A stretch of DNA of 64,000 nt from an uncultured Pseudomonadota bacterium (GTDB lineage: Bacteria; Pseudomonadota; Gammaproteobacteria; Steroidobacterales; Steroidobacteraceae), in assembly GCA_903927005.1 (NCBI GenBank), contig CAIYLH010000005.1, forward strand, positions 1 through 64,000, given 5' to 3'. The notes beneath the pieces are model-generated. The model saw only the letters and a list, made by a program, of their open reading frames with translations. It was not told where the DNA came from and searched no databases. Both the position numbers and the translations under genes were made by a program. This document shows, piece by piece, positions 8,729-16,752 of this stretch. The number at the start of each line of letters is the position of its first letter. Within the stretch, counting starts at the first letter, position 1.

Positions 8729-11251
8729 TCAGAAGATGGGCTCCTCAGCTGCGCCGCCCGGCTTGCCGGAGGCCACGCCCGAGCCATCGCCTGCGACCGC
8801 GCCGCTGCCGGGCAGCCGGCCGGTCAGGAACAGCTCAAACACGGCGTCTGGATCGTTACCGCGGGCGAGCTCGCCCGTGGCCGGTGCAATGCGCGCGCTC
8901 ATGATCCCCTCAGGTTGTGGCAAGCGGTGTTCCGGGCGACCGGCGAGCGCTTCACCCATGAAATAGATCCACATTGGCAGGGCGGTGTGGCCGCCTTCCT
9001 CGCCGGAGCCCAGCGAGCGCTCCTGGTCGAAGCCTACCCAGGCAGTTGCGACGATGTCCGCGTTGAAGCCCGAGAACCAGGTATCGCGATGTTCGTTGGT
9101 CGTGCCGGTCTTGCCTGCGATGTCGTCCCGCTTGAGTGACAGTGCGCGACGCGCAGTGCCGCGCCGAATGACGTCGCGCATCATGTCGGTCATCAGGTAG
9201 GCATTCGCAGCCGAGATCACCCGTGGCGCTGCCTTGACCGGCGGGCGCGGCGTGTTGCCGGCGGGCGTGATCGCGGCGGGCGCGCTCAGTGGACCAGCCG
9301 CCGCCGCGGTGTCGTCGGCAACGACGGCCGCCGCCGCCGGGTCGGTCGGTAGCGGCGGATCGATGGCTACGCTGCACTCGAGGCAGGCGACTGCCGGGTT
9401 CGCCACCATCAGCACACGCCCGTCGCTGTCCTCGACGCGGTCGATCAGGTACGGGGTCACGCGAAAGCCGCTGTTGGCAAATACGGCGTAGCCGTTCGCC
9501 ATCTGTAGCGGCGTGAGCTGCGCGGTGCCCAGCGCCATGGTCAGGTTGTGCGGCAGTTCCGCTGGCTGGAAGCCGAATCGAGTGGCGTAGTCGACCGCGT
9601 AGTCGACGCCGAGCGCGCGCAGTAGCCGCAGCGAGACCAGATTGCGCGACGCGGCCAGTGCAATACGCAGGCGTGTCGGACCGTAGAAGTGACGCGCATC
9701 GTTCTCCGGCCGCCAAAGACTCTCGAGTCCCGAGCCCTCCATGACGATCGGCGCGTCGAGAATCATGGTCGCCGGCGTGTAGCCGCGCTCCAGCGCTGCC
9801 GAATAGATGAATGGCTTGAAGCTCGAACCGGGTTGGCGGCGTGCCTGTACGACGCGGTTGAACTTGCTGGCGTAGAAGTCGAAGCCGCCGACCAGGGAGG
9901 AGATCGCGCCGTCCTGTGGGTCCAGCGAGACGAACGCTCCTTGTGCCTGTGGGATCTGCGCGAGCAGCGCCATGCCGCCCGGCGCGGGTAGCAGGTAGAC
10001 GACGTCGCCCGCGGCGATGACGTCGGAGGCTTGCTTGCCGCCACCTTTGCGTGCCCAGGCCAGGCCCGTCTCCCACGGAATCGTGAAGCGGCGACCATCC
10101 TTGCTCAGCGCCGTCGCCGTTTTGCCCAAGGTCGTGATAATGATGCCGGGCACCAGCCCGCCGACGACCGGGAAGTTGTCGAGCATCTGCATCGCTTCGC
10201 GCGAGTCGCGCGGCAGGCGCACGGCATGCCCTGGCGGTCCGCGCCAGCCGTGGCGACGGTCGTACTCGAGTAGCGCTGCGCGTAGCGACCAGTCGGCTGA
10301 ACGCTGCAAGCGGCTGTCCACGCTGGTGACAACCTTGTAACCGGCGCTGTACAGCTCCTCGCGGTAGATCGGCAGGAGCTGCGCGCGCACCATTTCAGCG
10401 ACATACGGCGCGTCAACCTCGACCTGTGGACCGTGCTCGGTGGTCTCGATAGGCGCCTGATTGGCGCTGTCGAACTCGGCCTGGCGGATGTAGCCCTTGT
10501 CGAGCATCCGCCGCAACACGTAGCCACGTCGCGCATGCGCACGGTCGGGGTTCGAGATCGGGTTCAGCGTCGAGGGCGCCTTGGGTAACGCGGCGATGGT
10601 CGCGATTTCCGCCAGCGTCAGCTCGCGCAGCTGCTTGCCGTAATACACCTCGGCGGCGGCCCCGACCCCGTAGGCGCGCTGGCCTAGAAAGATCTTGTTC
10701 AGGTAGAGCGTCAGGATCTCGCGCTTGCTGAACTCGTGCTCGATCCTCAAGGCCAGGAAAATCTCGCGCAGTTTGCGGCGCAACTGCTTTTCTGGTCCCA
10801 GGAACATGTTGCGGGCGAGCTGCATGGTGATCGTGCTGCCGCCCTGACGGGCCTCATGGGTTGCCGCCGTGACCAGCAGCGCACGCAGCAGCCCGGGCGT
10901 GTCGATGCCACCGTGCGAAAAGAAGCGGTCGTCCTCGGCGGCGATAAAGGCGTCTACGAGCGGCTTCGGGATGTCCTCGAAGCGCACCGGAATGCGGCGC
11001 TGCTCGCCAATCTGGGCCAGCAGCCGTCCGTCGCGGGAATAGATGCGCAGCGGCACCTGCAGCCGGATATCCCGCAACTGGGCAACTTCCGGCAGGCCAG
11101 GGGCCAGGTAGTAATAGATCGCCAAGCCCGCGATCCCTGCGCTGCCGGCTACGGCCAGGGCTAGGGTTGCGACCAGGGAGAGCACCCGGATATGAACCGG
11201 CTTCAGAGGAAACGGCCGCAAGTATTTGCCTCGTGTGGGTCGATTATGCAT
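8729..11251 (-). CDS. mrcA: Penicillin-binding protein 1A (class A, bifunctional)
   Basis: An 840-residue inner-membrane enzyme that polymerises glycan strands and cross-links peptides. After one membrane helix (about residues 22-50) comes the GT51 transglycosylase domain with Glu106 in AAEDDRFFSHGG and RQGGSTITMQLARN. The transpeptidase has SSFK (Ser476/Lys479), SRN (535-537) and KTGTT (from 714). An Ala/Pro-rich insert of about 50 residues lies between the SRN and KTG motifs. The annotated ATG lacks a ribosome-binding site; a TTG at 11221 has GAGG seven bases before it and may be the true start, removing ten residues. The gene diverges from pilM, the order seen in Pseudomonas and many relatives. 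Confidence 0.95.
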   Translation of the reverse strand: MHNRPTRGKYLRPFPLKPVHIRVLSLVATLALAVAGSAGIAGLAIYYYLAPGLPEVAQLRDIRLQVPLRIYSRDGRLLAQIGEQRRIPVRFEDIPKPLVDAFIAAEDDRFFSHGGIDTPGLLRALLVTAATHEARQGGSTITMQLARNMFLGPEKQLRRKLREIFLALRIEHEFSKREILTLYLNKIFLGQRAYGVGAAAEVYYGKQLRELTLAEIATIAALPKAPSTLNPISNPDRAHARRGYVLRRMLDKGYIRQAEFDSANQAPIETTEHGPQVEVDAPYVAEMVRAQLLPIYREELYSAGYKVVTSVDSRLQRSADWSLRAALLEYDRRHGWRGPPGHAVRLPRDSREAMQMLDNFPVVGGLVPGIIITTLGKTATALSKDGRRFTIPWETGLAWARKGGGKQASDVIAAGDVVYLLPAPGGMALLAQIPQAQGAFVSLDPQDGAISSLVGGFDFYASKFNRVVQARRQPGSSFKPFIYSAALERGYTPATMILDAPIVMEGSGLESLWRPENDARHFYGPTRLRIALAASRNLVSLRLLRALGVDYAVDYATRFGFQPAELPHNLTMALGTAQLTPLQMANGYAVFANSGFRVTPYLIDRVEDSDGRVLMVANPAVACLECSVAIDPPLPTDPAAAAVVADDTAAAAGPLSAPAAITPAGNTPRPPVKAAPRVISAANAYLMTDMMRDVIRRGTARRALSLKRDDIAGKTGTTNEHRDTWFSGFNADIVATAWVGFDQERSLGSGEEGGHTALPMWIYFMGEALAGRPEHRLPQPEGIMSARIAPATGELARGNDPDAVFELFLTGRLPGSGAVAGDGSGVASGKPGGAAEEPIF

Positions 11252-11635
11252 AGTATCTGTGGCTCGAAGCCAAACCCACCGAAAGGTGGCGACGCAGCGC
11301 TTCCGGTCTGACGGTTACGGCGACATTGAGGTCGATCCGACCCATGAAAACGGGGCTGCCGGTGGCCAAACCAAGGTGAGCGCCCCTGTAGGGTGCCCTC
11401 CCCAGCTACCGCCCTTGCTTCGCCAGAGAGTCGGGCTGGAGCGCCTCTGCGCTGCCGATAGGTAGACATTACGACTGAATGAGAACTGCGTCTCAGCATA
11501 GCTCCCGATGGAGTGGGAGCCTTCGCCGCAATCGTGTTTGCATTCCATTTAACAGTTTGTTGCTATACAGTTGGCTTGGAATCCTAATGCGGATTCGCTG
11601 CAAGGCGGCTTAATGCCTTGTTCAGAAAGGGATTT
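11252..11635. promoter_or_regulatory. Divergent promoter region between mrcA and pilM
   Basis: A 384-base gap with no gene. Toward pilM there is an extended -10 motif, TGCTATACA (TG at 11561-11562, hexamer 11564-11569), which needs little -35 support. A small hairpin, GCTCCC / GGGAGC (11501-11520), lies upstream of it. Toward mrcA a weak TTGGCT / CATAAT pair overlaps the first annotated codons, which is why the mrcA start is uncertain. I see no classic sigma-54 box. Confidence 0.5.
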
Positions 11636-12724
11636 ATGAAGTTTGCTTGGCCGCAGTTGGCGTTACCGTTCGGGCAAAAGTACCGGCCTTTGATCGGTCT
11701 CGACATTACGACGTCATCGATCAAGCTGATCGAATTGACGCAGGCGGGCGGGCATTTTCGCGTGGAGGCCTATGCCGCCGAGGCCACGCCCCACAGCGCC
11801 ATTAACGAAAAAGCCATTGTCGACGTCGATGCCGTCGGCGAGGCGATCCGCCGCGCGGTCAAGCGCGCGGGTGCCCGTGCCAAGGAGGCCGCCGTTGCGA
11901 TCTCCGGCGACGCGGCGATCACCAAGGTCATCCAGATGCCGCGCGCCCTGTCAGAGCGCGAACTGGAGGCTCAGGTTGAAATGCAGGCCGACCAGTACAT
12001 CCCGTTCCCGATGGACGAGGTTAGCTACGACTTCGAGGTGATGGGGCCGTCCGAGAAGGACCCCGAGATGCAGGACGTGCTGCTGGTCGCGACCCGCACC
12101 GAGAACGTCGAGCAGCGGCAGGCGGCGGTTGCTGCGGCCGGTCTTACCGCCCACATCGTCGACGTCGAGGCCTTCGCGCTCGAAAACGCCTGCCGGCTGA
12201 TGACTCACCAGATGGTCGACGGTGGCGCTGAGCGCACGATCGCGGTGGTTGATTTCGGCGCGAGCACAACCACATTCAGCGTGCTGCGCAGCCTGCGAGT
12301 GATTTACACGCGCGATTTTGCCTTCGGCGGCCAGCAGCTGACCGAGGAGATCATGCGTACCTACGGCCTGTCGATGGAGGAGGCCGGTCGCGCCAAGAAG
12401 GAGGGCGGCCTGCCGTCCAATTTCCAGCCCGAGGTGCTTGATCCATTCATCGACGACATGACCCAGCAGGTCAGTCGCAGTCTGCAGTTCTACCTCGCCT
12501 CCGGCAGTGGTCGCGAGCAGCCCGAACAGGTGCTGATCTGCGGTGGTTGCGCGAACATACCCGGCGTTGCCGACGTGATCGCGAGCCGTGTTGGAATTCC
12601 CGCCGAGCGCGGTGACCCGCTCGGTCAGATGAAGATCTCGTCGAAGGCGAAGGCGCAGGGCGTACGCAAGGATGCCACGGCGCTGCTGACGGCCTGCGGC
12701 CTGGCGTTGCGGAGCTTCGACTGA
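11636..12724 (+). CDS. pilM: Type IV pilus assembly protein PilM
   Basis: A 362-residue cytoplasmic actin-like ATPase fold protein that anchors the inner-membrane alignment complex by binding the N-terminal tail of PilN. The N-terminus RPLIGLDITTSSIKLIEL and the phosphate-binding loops VVDFGASTTTFSV and ICGGCANIPG are in place. ATG 11636 is preceded by AAAGGGA; a TTG six codons earlier is less likely. It is the first gene of pilMNOPQ, each overlapping or abutting the next, and its promoter is the extended -10 element at 11561-11569. Length is normal and nothing is missing. Confidence 0.96.
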   Translation: MKFAWPQLALPFGQKYRPLIGLDITTSSIKLIELTQAGGHFRVEAYAAEATPHSAINEKAIVDVDAVGEAIRRAVKRAGARAKEAAVAISGDAAITKVIQMPRALSERELEAQVEMQADQYIPFPMDEVSYDFEVMGPSEKDPEMQDVLLVATRTENVEQRQAAVAAAGLTAHIVDVEAFALENACRLMTHQMVDGGAERTIAVVDFGASTTTFSVLRSLRVIYTRDFAFGGQQLTEEIMRTYGLSMEEAGRAKKEGGLPSNFQPEVLDPFIDDMTQQVSRSLQFYLASGSGREQPEQVLICGGCANIPGVADVIASRVGIPAERGDPLGQMKISSKAKAQGVRKDATALLTACGLALRSFD

Positions 12725-13326
12725 TGCCACGGATTAACCTACTACCCTGGCGGCAGCAGCTGCGCGCGGAGCGGCAGAAGGAGTTCGGTCTTGCCGCGCT
12801 CGGCGCGCTGCTCGCGGCGGGCGCCGTCATGCTGTTCACCAGCTGGGCCATCAATGGCGCGATTGATCGCCAGCACGATCGCAACGAGGTCCTCAAGCAG
12901 GAAATCGCCGCGCTCGACAAGCAGATCACCGAGATTCTCGGGCTCGAGGCGCAGAAGCAGCGACTAGTGGCGCGCATGGAAATCATCACCCACCTGCAGC
13001 GCAGCCGCCCGGAGGTCGTGCATGTGTTCGATCAGCTGGCACGCACCTTGCCGGAAGGCGTTTACTTGACGCAGGTGAAGCAGACCGAAAAGAAGCTCGA
13101 ACTGCATGGTGTCGCGCAATCGTCGACGCGTGTGTCGACCTTCATGCGGAACATCGAATCCTCGCCCTGGCTGATGAACCCCGAGCTGCAGGTCGTCGAG
13201 ACGCTCAAGAGTGGCGGCGCGGGCTCCGAGTTCACGCTGTTCGCGACTCAGAAGAGCGCCGAGCCAGCTGAGGAAGAGCGCAAGCCGAAGCGTGGCGGGC
13301 GTCCGCCGGGAGCGCCCGGATCATGA
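12724..13326 (+). CDS. pilN: Type IV pilus assembly protein PilN
   Basis: A 200-residue bitopic inner-membrane protein. Residues 1-11 carry the conserved INLLPWR tail that docks into PilM. A membrane helix (about 22-42) and a coiled coil (about 46-80) follow, then a small periplasmic ferredoxin-like domain that dimerises with PilO. The C-terminal 25 residues are a Lys/Arg/Pro-rich tail (KPKRGGRPPG). Its ATG overlaps the pilM stop by one base and its end overlaps pilO by four, so translation is probably coupled. Confidence 0.95.
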   Translation: MPRINLLPWRQQLRAERQKEFGLAALGALLAAGAVMLFTSWAINGAIDRQHDRNEVLKQEIAALDKQITEILGLEAQKQRLVARMEIITHLQRSRPEVVHVFDQLARTLPEGVYLTQVKQTEKKLELHGVAQSSTRVSTFMRNIESSPWLMNPELQVVETLKSGGAGSEFTLFATQKSAEPAEEERKPKRGGRPPGAPGS

Positions 13327-13985
13327 GCTTCGTCGACGAACTAAAGCGACTAGATCCCAAGGACATCGGCCGCTGGCCGCTGCTGTTCCGTGTGCTTGCG
13401 GTGGGCGCGATCTTCGTCGTGCTGACGGCAGCGCTGATCTACTTCGTGCCGTTGCGAAACCAGATGCCTGACCTTGATCTTGCACGTGCGCAGGAGGTGG
13501 AGTTACTGCGGACCTTCGACGAGCGTCAGCGCAAGGCCGCGAACTTCGAAGCCTACAAGGTTCAGCTCAAGGAAATGGAGCGCTCATTCGGCGCGATGCT
13601 GCGCCAGCTGCCGGGCCGCACCGAAGTGCCGAGCCTGCTGGTGGACATTTCGCAGGTCGGCCTTTCGTCAGGCCTGCAGGAGAAGCTCTTCCAGCCTGCC
13701 CCTGAAGTGCGCAAGGACTTCTACGCAGAGCTGCCGATCAAGATCCGACTGACGGGCTCTTATCACCAGTTCGGCAGCTTCGTCAGCGGTATCGCTGCAC
13801 TGCCGCGTATCGTCACGCTGCACGACATTTTGATCATCGGGGAGAGCAAGGACGGCGGCACCGACAGGTTGACACTCGATGTCACTGCCAAGACCTACCG
13901 TTACCTCGACGATACCGAGATGGCTGCTGTTGATAAGGCCAAGGCCGGCGCCAGGACGCCGGTCCGTCCCGGAGGGCCCGGCTGA
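13323..13985 (+). CDS. pilO: Type IV pilus assembly protein PilO
   Basis: A 220-residue inner-membrane protein paralogous in fold to PilN: a short cytoplasmic N-terminus, one membrane helix (about 22-43), a coiled-coil stretch (AQEVELLRTFDERQRKAANF region) and a periplasmic domain containing the typical PGRTEVPSLLVDISQVG and GSYHQFGSFVSGIAALPRIV segments. It pairs with PilN and contacts PilP, transmitting force or gating between the motor and the secretin. Four-base overlap with pilN and one-base overlap with pilP place it firmly in the operon. Confidence 0.95.
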   Translation: MSFVDELKRLDPKDIGRWPLLFRVLAVGAIFVVLTAALIYFVPLRNQMPDLDLARAQEVELLRTFDERQRKAANFEAYKVQLKEMERSFGAMLRQLPGRTEVPSLLVDISQVGLSSGLQEKLFQPAPEVRKDFYAELPIKIRLTGSYHQFGSFVSGIAALPRIVTLHDILIIGESKDGGTDRLTLDVTAKTYRYLDDTEMAAVDKAKAGARTPVRPGGPG

Positions 13986-14509
13986 TGCGGCCCAACCAAC
14001 GCAAGATCCTCCTCGTTGCCCTCGTCGCCGTACTGCTCGCGCCGCTCGCCGGCTGCGGTGGCGGCACCTCCGACCTCAAGCGCGATCTTGAAGAGAAGAA
14101 GAAGCGTCCGGGAACCCGCATCGAGCCACTGCCTGAAATCAAGCCGTACGAAGTGTTCAACTACGATCCTAGCGGTCTGCGCTCGCCGTTTCAGCCAGGC
14201 ATCGCGATCGTCGCCCCGGGCGCCGGTGGCCTGCGGCCTGATGCGCACCGCAACCGCGAGTTCCTCGAGGGCTTCTCCCTCGATACGCTGAAGATGGTCG
14301 GGACGTTGCATCAGGGCGGCAAGAATTTCGCGCTGCTGCAGACGAAAGACGGCCTGATTCATCGCGTGCTGCCAGGCAATCACGTCGGTCAGAACGATGG
14401 AAAGATCACCGTGATCACCGATTCAAGAGTCACTGTTGTCGAGATCGTGCCTGATGGCCTCGGCGGCTACATGGAACGACCGGCCGCGATTTCGCTCGCG
14501 ACCAACTGA
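13985..14509 (+). CDS. pilP: Type IV pilus lipoprotein PilP
   Basis: A 174-residue inner-membrane lipoprotein. The signal peptide ends in the lipobox LAGC with Cys24. A flexible linker with the conserved KPYEVFNYDPSGLRSPF motif follows (it binds PilNO), then a C-terminal HR domain (about residues 90-170: LDTLKMVGTLHQGGKNFALL, GLIHRVLPGNHVGQNDGKI) that contacts the N0 domain of PilQ. It starts within the pilO stop codon. Typical in all respects. Confidence 0.95.
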   Translation: MRPNQRKILLVALVAVLLAPLAGCGGGTSDLKRDLEEKKKRPGTRIEPLPEIKPYEVFNYDPSGLRSPFQPGIAIVAPGAGGLRPDAHRNREFLEGFSLDTLKMVGTLHQGGKNFALLQTKDGLIHRVLPGNHVGQNDGKITVITDSRVTVVEIVPDGLGGYMERPAAISLATN

Positions 14510-14530
14510 ATGCTACCGGGAGTAGTCGGA

Positions 14531-16708
14531 ATGAACGCCAACCTCGGGCCCGCCATCGCGACGTCGCGTCAGCCGGGCGCTGGCCCTGCCCTCGCGGCGC
14601 TTGCCCTCCTGTTCGCGTTTTTCGCGACGGGCACGGCTCAGGCCCAGACTGCCGGCAACCGCCTTGAGGCGATTGACGTTGTAAATCTTCCTGGCCAGCA
14701 GGTGGAGCTCAAGCTGCGCACCTCTGGTCCCGCGCCGCAGCCGCTGGCCTTTACCATCGACAAGCCGGCGCGCATCTCGCTCGACTTGCCGGGCGTCACG
14801 CTCGCGCTGTCCCAGCGTCGCGTTGACGTGAAAGCAGGTGGAGTCGACAGCGTTGTTGCTGGCGAGAGCGGCGGCCGCACGCGGCTGGTGCTTAACATGG
14901 ACCAGCTGAGTCCCTACGACACGCGTGTCGAGGGCAACACGATCATTGTGACCGTCGGCCAAGGTCCCGTTGCCGCGTCCACGTCCGCGTCGGCGGCAGC
15001 GTCTGCACCGACCGCGAGTGCCGGCGTTGACCGTCGCCTCTCGGCGATCGACTTCCGCCGCGGTACAGACGGGGTCGGCCGCCTGGTCGTTTCGATGTCG
15101 GATCCGCACACCCCGGTCAACCTGCGCCAGGAAGGTCAGCAGATCGTCGTCGATTTCGTCGGCGCGCAGATGGCTACGGATTTGGTCAAGCGCTATGACG
15201 TGGTCGACTTCGCCACGGCGGTGACTTTCGTCGACGCCGTCAAGATAGACGGTAGCGCGCGCCTGATCGTTAACGCGCAGGGCGACTATGAGCAGCTCGC
15301 CTATCAGACTGACAACCAGTACGTCGTTGAGGTGCGCCAGACCAGTCCCGCCAAGGGCAAGATTGTGGATGACCGGAAGGAATACGTCGGCGAGCGACTG
15401 ACGCTGAACTTCCAGGACATCGACGTGCGGGCCGTGCTGCAGTTGCTCGCCGATACCAGCGGCCAGAATATCGTTGTCAGTGACACGGTACAGGGCAGCG
15501 TGACGCTGCGCCTTCAGAACGTGCCTTGGGACCAAGCGTTGGACATTGTGATGCGCACCAAGGGTCTGGCGATGCGTCGCCGCGACAACGTGATCTTGGT
15601 GGGTCCGGCCGAGGAACTCGCGAACCGCGAGAAGGCCGAGCTGCAGGCACGTAAGGAAGTCGAGGAGCTCGCGCCGCTGCGCAGCGAGTACCTGCAGGTT
15701 AATTACGCCAAGGCCGCGGACCTTTCAATCCTGATCAAGGGCAAGAGCGGTAATTCGCTGCTCTCGCAGCGCGGTAGCGTCGCGATCGACGAGCGCACCA
15801 ATACGCTGCTGCTGCAGGACACGCCCGATCGCCTGGCTGACATCCGTCGTCTGGTCGGTACTCTCGACATCCCGGTGCGTCAGGTGCTGATCGAGTCGCG
15901 CGTGGTCATTGTGAACGACGACTTCAGTCGCAAGCTTGGCGTGCGGCTGGGCACCACTGGCGTTCGCCAGAATGGCAGCAATGGCCTGGTCTCCGTCTCC
16001 GGCAGTGCCGCCTCGAACAACACGATCATCAGTTCCGCGTTGACCAACCTGCAGACGACTGGCTCGGCGTTTCCCGTCACGGTACCGACCGGCACGACCG
16101 GTTACCTTGATCGGTACAACGTAAACATGCCGGTTTCAAACCCCGCCGGGCGGATCGCGATGTCGGTGCTTAGCGGCAACTATATCGTCGACCTCGAGTT
16201 GTCGGCGGCGCAGGCCGAAGATAGAGCCGAGATCGTTTCGTCCCCGCACGTGATCACGTCGAATCAGAAGGAAGCGACGATCGAGCAGGGCGTAGAGATT
16301 CCGTACCAGGAGTCTTCATCCTCGGGCGCGACGACGACGCAGTTCAAGAAGGCGGTGCTTGCCCTCAAGGTCAAGCCGCAGATCACCCCGGACAATCGCG
16401 TGATCCTCGACTTGACGATCACCAAGGACAGCATCGGCCAGTTGGTGCAGAGCGCGACCGGCGGCCAGGTGCCGTCGATCGACACACGCACAATCACGAC
16501 TCAGGTGCTGGTCAACGACGGCCAGACTGTTGTGCTCGGCGGCATCATGGAGACGGAGCGTCGTACGTCTGATAACAAGGTGCCGATGCTTGGAGATATC
16601 CCGGTGCTCGGGTATCTGTTCAAGAGTCGTACACGGACGAACAACAAGGACGAACTCCTGATCTTCGTGACACCGAAGATCCTGCGTGAAGGGGCGAACC
16701 TGTACTGA
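14531..16708 (+). CDS. pilQ: Type IV pilus secretin PilQ
   Basis: An outer-membrane secretin of about 725 residues that forms the pore for the pilus. In order: signal peptide ending near AQAQ (residue 38), two AMIN domains (about 45-145 and 165-275) that bind peptidoglycan, a short STN/N0 domain (LNFQDIDVRAVLQLLADTSG), an N1 domain and the C-terminal secretin domain (VLIESRVVIVNDDFSRKLGV, then VPMLGDIPVLGYLFKS). I prefer ATG 14531 with CGGGAG eight bases before it; another ATG lies at 14510 directly after the pilP stop. It is the last canonical gene of the operon; a lipoprotein gene follows 44 bases later with no terminator between. Confidence 0.96.
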   Translation: MNANLGPAIATSRQPGAGPALAALALLFAFFATGTAQAQTAGNRLEAIDVVNLPGQQVELKLRTSGPAPQPLAFTIDKPARISLDLPGVTLALSQRRVDVKAGGVDSVVAGESGGRTRLVLNMDQLSPYDTRVEGNTIIVTVGQGPVAASTSASAAASAPTASAGVDRRLSAIDFRRGTDGVGRLVVSMSDPHTPVNLRQEGQQIVVDFVGAQMATDLVKRYDVVDFATAVTFVDAVKIDGSARLIVNAQGDYEQLAYQTDNQYVVEVRQTSPAKGKIVDDRKEYVGERLTLNFQDIDVRAVLQLLADTSGQNIVVSDTVQGSVTLRLQNVPWDQALDIVMRTKGLAMRRRDNVILVGPAEELANREKAELQARKEVEELAPLRSEYLQVNYAKAADLSILIKGKSGNSLLSQRGSVAIDERTNTLLLQDTPDRLADIRRLVGTLDIPVRQVLIESRVVIVNDDFSRKLGVRLGTTGVRQNGSNGLVSVSGSAASNNTIISSALTNLQTTGSAFPVTVPTGTTGYLDRYNVNMPVSNPAGRIAMSVLSGNYIVDLELSAAQAEDRAEIVSSPHVITSNQKEATIEQGVEIPYQESSSSGATTTQFKKAVLALKVKPQITPDNRVILDLTITKDSIGQLVQSATGGQVPSIDTRTITTQVLVNDGQTVVLGGIMETERRTSDNKVPMLGDIPVLGYLFKSRTRTNNKDELLIFVTPKILREGANLY

Positions 16709-16752
16709 CGCTCAGCAAGGAGTCGTCAGTCGGTCAAGGATTGGGAGGACGG